This document shows positions 24,735 through 27,964 of a stretch of 27,964 nt of DNA, piece by piece. Origin of the DNA: JBCDCE01 sp039182515 (GTDB lineage Bacteria > Pseudomonadota > Alphaproteobacteria > Rhodobacterales > Rhodobacteraceae); contig JBCDCE010000055.1 in NCBI GenBank assembly GCA_039182515.1, forward strand, positions 1 through 27,964, read 5' to 3'. The position numbers and the translations under genes were made by a program. The stretch's first letter is position 1; each line of letters begins with the position of its first letter. The notes below the pieces were generated by a model. That model was not told the origin of the DNA. It saw nothing but the letters and a program-made list of their open reading frames with translations, and did no database searches.

Positions 24735-25091
24735 ATGACCCCCATTCATCTCGCGCAAAAGATTGCGCTCTTTACCACCCATTGGGATCCCAAAGTGGTG
24801 GGCACCTATAATTCCAACGACGTAATGGTTGTGAAATTCCAAGGCGAATTTCCCTTTCACAAGCATGATGACACCGATGATTTCTTTTTGGTTCTGGACG
24901 GTGAGATGATCATGGATTTCGAAGGCCAAGACAGTGTTACAGTCAAACAAGGTGAGATCATCATCGTGCCGAAAGGCGTTGTGCACCGCCCGCGCGCAGA
25001 AAAGGAGGTGCAAGTCCTCCTGATTGAGCCTAAAGGCGAACCAAACACGGGGGATGCAAATGCTACCCCGGCCAGCAAAGATCATATCTGA
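24735..25091 (+). CDS. Cupin domain protein
   Basis: This 118-residue single-domain cupin has motif 1 FHKHDDTDDFFLVLDGEM, with H42 and H44 and acidic residues near 45-49, and motif 2 GEIIIVPKGVVHRP with a histidine near residue 83. These would form a metal site in a beta barrel. It may be a small sugar-isomerase-like or dioxygenase-like enzyme or a ligand-binding protein; no substrate can be read. GAGG about 8 nt before the ATG supports the start. The stop lies 11 bp before leuA, so they are probably co-transcribed. A role in leucine metabolism is possible but not shown. Confidence 0.8.
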   Translation: MTPIHLAQKIALFTTHWDPKVVGTYNSNDVMVVKFQGEFPFHKHDDTDDFFLVLDGEMIMDFEGQDSVTVKQGEIIIVPKGVVHRPRAEKEVQVLLIEPKGEPNTGDANATPASKDHI

Positions 25092-25102
25092 GGGAGGGAC
25101 CA

Positions 25103-26665
25103 ATGAGCCAAGATCACGTCCTCATATTCGACACAACACTCCGCGACGGCGAGCAAAGCCCCGGCGCCACAATGAGCCATGCGGAAAAAATGGAAATTGC
25201 CGGTCTCTTAGATGAGATGGGTGTTGATATTATCGAAGCGGGGTTTCCCATCGCCTCTGAAGGCGACTTTGCAGCCGTCTCCGAGATCGCCAAGAATGCG
25301 CAAAATTCGGTGATTTGCGGGCTGGCCCGCGCCAACTTCAAAGACATCGACCGCTGCTGGGAGGCGGTCAAACACGCTGCAAAACCCCGTATTCACACCT
25401 TTATCGGCACTTCGCCGCTGCACCGCGCCATTCCCAATCTCACGATGGACGAGATGGCCGACCGCATCCATGAAACGGTCAGCCATGCGCGCAATCTTTG
25501 CGACAACGTGCAATGGTCGCCCATGGATGCCACGCGCACCGAGTACGACTATCTCACCCGCGTGATTGAGATTGCCATCAAGGCAGGTGCCACAACGATC
25601 AACATCCCCGACACCGTGGGCTACACAGCGCCCCGTGAAAGTGCGGATCTGATTGCGCGGCTCATTGCAGATATTCCGGGCGCCGAAGACGTGGTCTTTG
25701 CCACGCATTGTCACAATGATCTTGGCATGGCGACGGCGAATTCCTTGGCGGCAGTTGAGGCCGGTGCGCGCCAGATCGAATGCACGATCAATGGGCTTGG
25801 TGAGCGTGCGGGCAACACCGCGCTGGAAGAGGTCGTCATGGCGCTGAAAGTGCGCAATGACATTATGCCCTTCTCTACTGGCATCGACTCGCGCAAGATT
25901 ATGAACATCTCGCGGCGTGTGGCGGCGGTGTCGGGATTTGCTGTGCAGTTCAACAAAGCCATCGTTGGCAAGAACGCTTTTGCCCATGAAAGCGGCATCC
26001 ACCAGGACGGTATGTTAAAGAATGCCGAAACCTTTGAGATTATGCGCCCTGAAGACGTGGGTCTTGCCGGGACATCCTTGCCGCTTGGCAAGCACTCTGG
26101 CCGCGCGGCGCTGCGCTCGAAGCTCAACGAGCTGGGGTTTGAGCCGGGCGACAATGAGCTCAAAGACATCTTCGTGCGGTTCAAGGATTTGGCCGACAAG
26201 AAAAAGGAAGTCTACGACGATGATCTCGTCGCTTTGGTGCAAGCAACGCACGGTGAGGGTTTAGAGAGATTGAAGCTTTCTAAACTGAGCGTGCGTTGCG
26301 GAACCGAAGGCCCGCAGGAAGCTGATCTCGAATTGGAGATCGACGGCGAGCTCCAAAAAGTGACCTGCACAGGCAACGGTCCGGTGGACGCGAGTTTCAA
26401 CGCGGTCAAAGCCCTTTTCGAGCATTCTGCCCGTCTGCAACTCTATCAAGTGAGCGCTGTGACCGAAGGCACAGACGCACAAGCTACCGTGACCGTGCGC
26501 ATGGAAGAAGACGGCCGGATCGTGACCGGACAATCGGCGGAAGCCGATACAGTTGTGGCCTCCGTGCAAGCCTATATCTCAGCTCTCAATCGCCTCATTT
26601 TGAGGCGGGATCAGACGGATGTTGGCTATGATGAAAAGACAGCAAGCTACAAAGACAACGGCTAA
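25103..26665 (+). CDS. leuA: 2-isopropylmalate synthase
   Basis: This 520-residue enzyme catalyses the first committed step of leucine biosynthesis: condensation of acetyl-CoA with 2-oxoisovalerate. The TIM-barrel catalytic domain begins TTLRDGEQSPG and includes HCHNDLGMATANSLAAVEAG with metal-binding histidines, and INGLGERAGN. The linker holds FAHESGIHQDG and PLGKHSGRAAL. The C-terminal allosteric LeuA dimer domain (from about residue 390, LSVRCGTEG) is present, so feedback inhibition by leucine is expected. GAGGGAGGG just before the ATG is a strong ribosome binding site. It follows the cupin gene in the same operon. Confidence 0.95.
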   Translation: MSQDHVLIFDTTLRDGEQSPGATMSHAEKMEIAGLLDEMGVDIIEAGFPIASEGDFAAVSEIAKNAQNSVICGLARANFKDIDRCWEAVKHAAKPRIHTFIGTSPLHRAIPNLTMDEMADRIHETVSHARNLCDNVQWSPMDATRTEYDYLTRVIEIAIKAGATTINIPDTVGYTAPRESADLIARLIADIPGAEDVVFATHCHNDLGMATANSLAAVEAGARQIECTINGLGERAGNTALEEVVMALKVRNDIMPFSTGIDSRKIMNISRRVAAVSGFAVQFNKAIVGKNAFAHESGIHQDGMLKNAETFEIMRPEDVGLAGTSLPLGKHSGRAALRSKLNELGFEPGDNELKDIFVRFKDLADKKKEVYDDDLVALVQATHGEGLERLKLSKLSVRCGTEGPQEADLELEIDGELQKVTCTGNGPVDASFNAVKALFEHSARLQLYQVSAVTEGTDAQATVTVRMEEDGRIVTGQSAEADTVVASVQAYISALNRLILRRDQTDVGYDEKTASYKDNG

Positions 26666-26710
26666 AGCAACGTCCCAGAAACTCGAAGCGCCTTGCTCAC
26701 CAACCGTTCC

Positions 26711-26803
26711 CAGGAGGCAAAGCCGACGAGCCTCCTGATCGCTTCCCGACCGCCCCCCGGTAATCCCCCAAGGGCGGGGGCTTTCAGCCCGACGCCCGCG
26801 GTC
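26711..26803. other. Structured GC-rich intergenic region after leuA
   Basis: A stem with arms CAGGAGGC (26711-26718) and GCCTCCTG (26730-26737) is followed by a region bounded by GACCGC (26748-26753) and GCGGTC (26798-26803), which encloses further G/C-rich arms. It contains GGTCAGGTCC, as in SRP RNA, but the rest of the SRP motif is missing. It could be the structured 3' UTR of leuA or a small RNA. Confidence 0.4.
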
Positions 26804-26874
26804 AGGTCCAGGTCTTTCTTCGTCGAAACTACGTTGTGGATTAAATGGATGATACTTTAGTTTTGAGAACACTG

Positions 26875-26901
26875 GGGCGGGCTTTTTTGGCCCGCCCTTT
26901 T
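26875..26901 (+). terminator. Intrinsic terminator downstream of leuA
   Basis: GGGCGGGC (26875-26882), loop TTTTTTG, GCCCGCCC (26890-26897), then TTTT. It is an 8-bp GC-only stem and the strongest terminator candidate in the window. It lies about 210 bp past the leuA stop and 37 bp from the end of the convergent gene. Confidence 0.75.
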
Positions 26902-26937
26902 CCCGTCAACCCTCATCGCACTGGTAGGGTTACGCGC

Positions 26938-27744
26938 TTAAGCCTTGGTGAGGTTGACGCACATCACAGGGCTGGTGCCCCCCTCTGCAAAGACAATCTG
27001 GGCCGCCACAAAGTGACCTTGCGCATCTTGGCCCTGCGCCACGCGCACCAGAGATCCCTTGAAGGCCGCGGAGAGATGTGAGGCGCGCAGGGCGCTTTCC
27101 AAGAGCTGCGTTGAGGGATCATTCGGCGCACTGTCGTGGATATCCGGGATGCCATCGCCATCGGTGTCGAGGGCGACAACACTTGCGCCTGGATCGGCTG
27201 GCGCTTTGTCAACTTCGTTGAGGACGCCGTCCCCATCGATGTCAGCATCGTTGACGTTTTTGACTTTGTCTCCATCCAGATCATCGTCCGGATCCAAGCT
27301 GTAAGTGTCCCGGAAGGCCGCGTCGCGCGGGGATTCTTCGGTCAGGACTTCATAGGCGATGTAGGCAACACTCACGATCGACGCGACAGCTGCCGCGACA
27401 TAAAACACATCATCGACCCCCACGACGCCCGTTTTCGTGGCCGCTTCAATCATTGCCTGCGTTTGCATCGCTTGATTGAGCCCGTCTGCAAGACCCGGAT
27501 AGTCACTCAACCCGCCGCCAATGCCCTCTTGAAGAGCTGGGATCATCTCCGAAATATCCGGCATTTCGATCATGTCTACGCCTTCAATCGTCTGCGCGGT
27601 GATCCCCAATTGGGCCATACTGAGATCGACATTGATGTTGGCGCGCGGGGGGCGGCGGCTGAAGAATTTGGCTTTCGAGGCCCCGGCTTGTTTGAGGTTT
27701 TGGAGAAGAACGGTCTTGGCTGTAAGGTGTTTGTTCGAAGTCAC
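26938..27744 (-). CDS. Membrane protein with thrombospondin-type-3 Ca2+ repeats
   Basis: I do not recognise a family for this 268-residue protein. Residues 1-110 are soluble, with a basic N-terminal stretch (KFFSRRPPRANIN) and several helices. One hydrophobic segment (VFYVAAAVASIVSVAYIAYEVL, residues 113-134) is followed by residues 151-210, which hold three TSP3-like aspartate-rich repeats (DLDGDK, DIDGDG, DTDGDG). These repeats bind calcium and are nearly always extracytoplasmic. There is no cleavable signal, so the segment probably acts as an anchor with the C-terminal domain in the periplasm. The start is GTG directly after an in-frame stop. A GGA lies about 8 nt upstream, so the ribosome binding site is weak and a later start cannot be excluded. 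Confidence 0.65.
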   Translation of the reverse strand: MTSNKHLTAKTVLLQNLKQAGASKAKFFSRRPPRANINVDLSMAQLGITAQTIEGVDMIEMPDISEMIPALQEGIGGGLSDYPGLADGLNQAMQTQAMIEAATKTGVVGVDDVFYVAAAVASIVSVAYIAYEVLTEESPRDAAFRDTYSLDPDDDLDGDKVKNVNDADIDGDGVLNEVDKAPADPGASVVALDTDGDGIPDIHDSAPNDPSTQLLESALRASHLSAAFKGSLVRVAQGQDAQGHFVAAQIVFAEGGTSPVMCVNLTKA

Positions 27745-27964
27745 TTAAAGGTCCATTTGCTGAGGTTTCGGATCAATTGGCCTTGCACAAAAGCGTGCAA
27801 CGCCATGGAAACAGCATGGGTTCAAAGGCCGCTAACAGCGCCCGCTGAGCCCGGCGTTTCCCGCTCATCTCTAGGGTCGCGTTGTTAAAAAAAAGCCCCA
27901 AAAACCGCGCAGATTTTGTTATAATTCTAGAAAAAAGATGTAAAGTTAGTTTATTGCCAGATAA
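27745..27964. other. Terminal region upstream of the TSP3 protein gene
   Basis: These 220 bp hold no gene I can support. The far end is AT-rich and includes an A-run (27887-27894) and a TATAAT-like sequence at 27920-27925. The promoter of the minus-strand gene is probably here, but I see no properly spaced -35/-10 pair. Confidence 0.35.

Noticed and set aside
26798..26812. SRP RNA-like GGTCAGGTCC
   Set aside because: The flanking SRP Alu/S-domain motif (GGAAGGAAGCAGCC) is missing, so the match is probably chance.
26579..26872. Minus-strand open frame of 97 codons across the leuA 3' end
   Set aside because: It overlaps the leuA coding end and the structured region, and its residues look like translated GC-rich stems.
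27920..27925. TATAAT as a plus-strand -10 box
   Set aside because: No -35 element at a usable distance. The region is AT-rich, so the hexamer is weak evidence alone.
1..27964. CRISPR array, prophage, insertion sequence, integron or tRNA attachment site
   Set aside because: No regular repeat-spacer array, transposase, integrase or tRNA sequence was seen on reading either strand. The tandem repeats found are the MORN array and the CATACGT array.

Overview
The window looks like chromosomal DNA from a Rhodobacterales (Roseobacter-group) alphaproteobacterium. The reasons are gene content and family type: a 551-residue glutamine-dependent NAD synthetase, a short glutamyl-tRNA synthetase, a four-cysteine FeS bacterial photolyase next to an SDR, a CtrA-like TTAA-N7-TTAA box, and intergenic motifs of a kind I associate with this group. 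Taxonomy is inferred from these features; no rRNA or other marker gene is present. I found no tRNA, rRNA, CRISPR array, insertion sequence or prophage.

Layout. 1-1241: an RTX/PPC extracellular protein whose 5' end is scrambled. A perfect 48-bp inverted repeat (1-48 / 139-186) flanks a 90-bp segment, and the missing N-terminal part of the PPC domain is encoded on the opposite strand of positions 1-138. 1369-7506: a polysaccharide locus with two divergent arms. The minus arm holds a Wzy/EpsG-like membrane protein and two overlapping sulfotransferases. The plus arm holds a GT4 glycosyltransferase and a fused Wzz-BY-kinase. Together they suggest a sulfated exopolysaccharide. 7546-11488: the tesA / ybbA-ybbP arrangement, a periplasmic SGNH esterase divergent from an ABC ATPase and FtsX-type permease. 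11489-15131: a cluster of palindromes, a gamma-glutamylcyclotransferase-like gene, and a gltX-MATE operon on the minus strand. 15132-17467: a Tat-exported metallo-beta-lactamase-fold hydrolase, then a DUF1801 gene and a secreted HExxH protease of no family I can name. 17468-18053: a gene-free stretch with serial hairpins, a dispersed repeat and a CtrA-like box. 18054-21946: nadE, a secreted protein made almost entirely of about 18 MORN repeats, and a small membrane protein with an arginine-rich tail. 21947-24734: a second copy of the dispersed repeat, the photolyase-SDR pair, and an array of four CATACGT motifs spaced 11-12 bp apart. 24735-27964: cupin-leuA, a structured intergenic stretch ending in a strong terminator, and a membrane protein with thrombospondin-type-3 calcium-binding repeats.

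The observations most worth following are: the inverted RTX 5' end (assembly foldback or a real inversion), the CATACGT array between the photolyase and leuA operons, the dispersed repeat after nadE and the photolyase, the conserved motif beside the palindromes after ybbP and the MORN gene, and the secreted HExxH protease. No obvious multi-gene defence or mobile system is visible.
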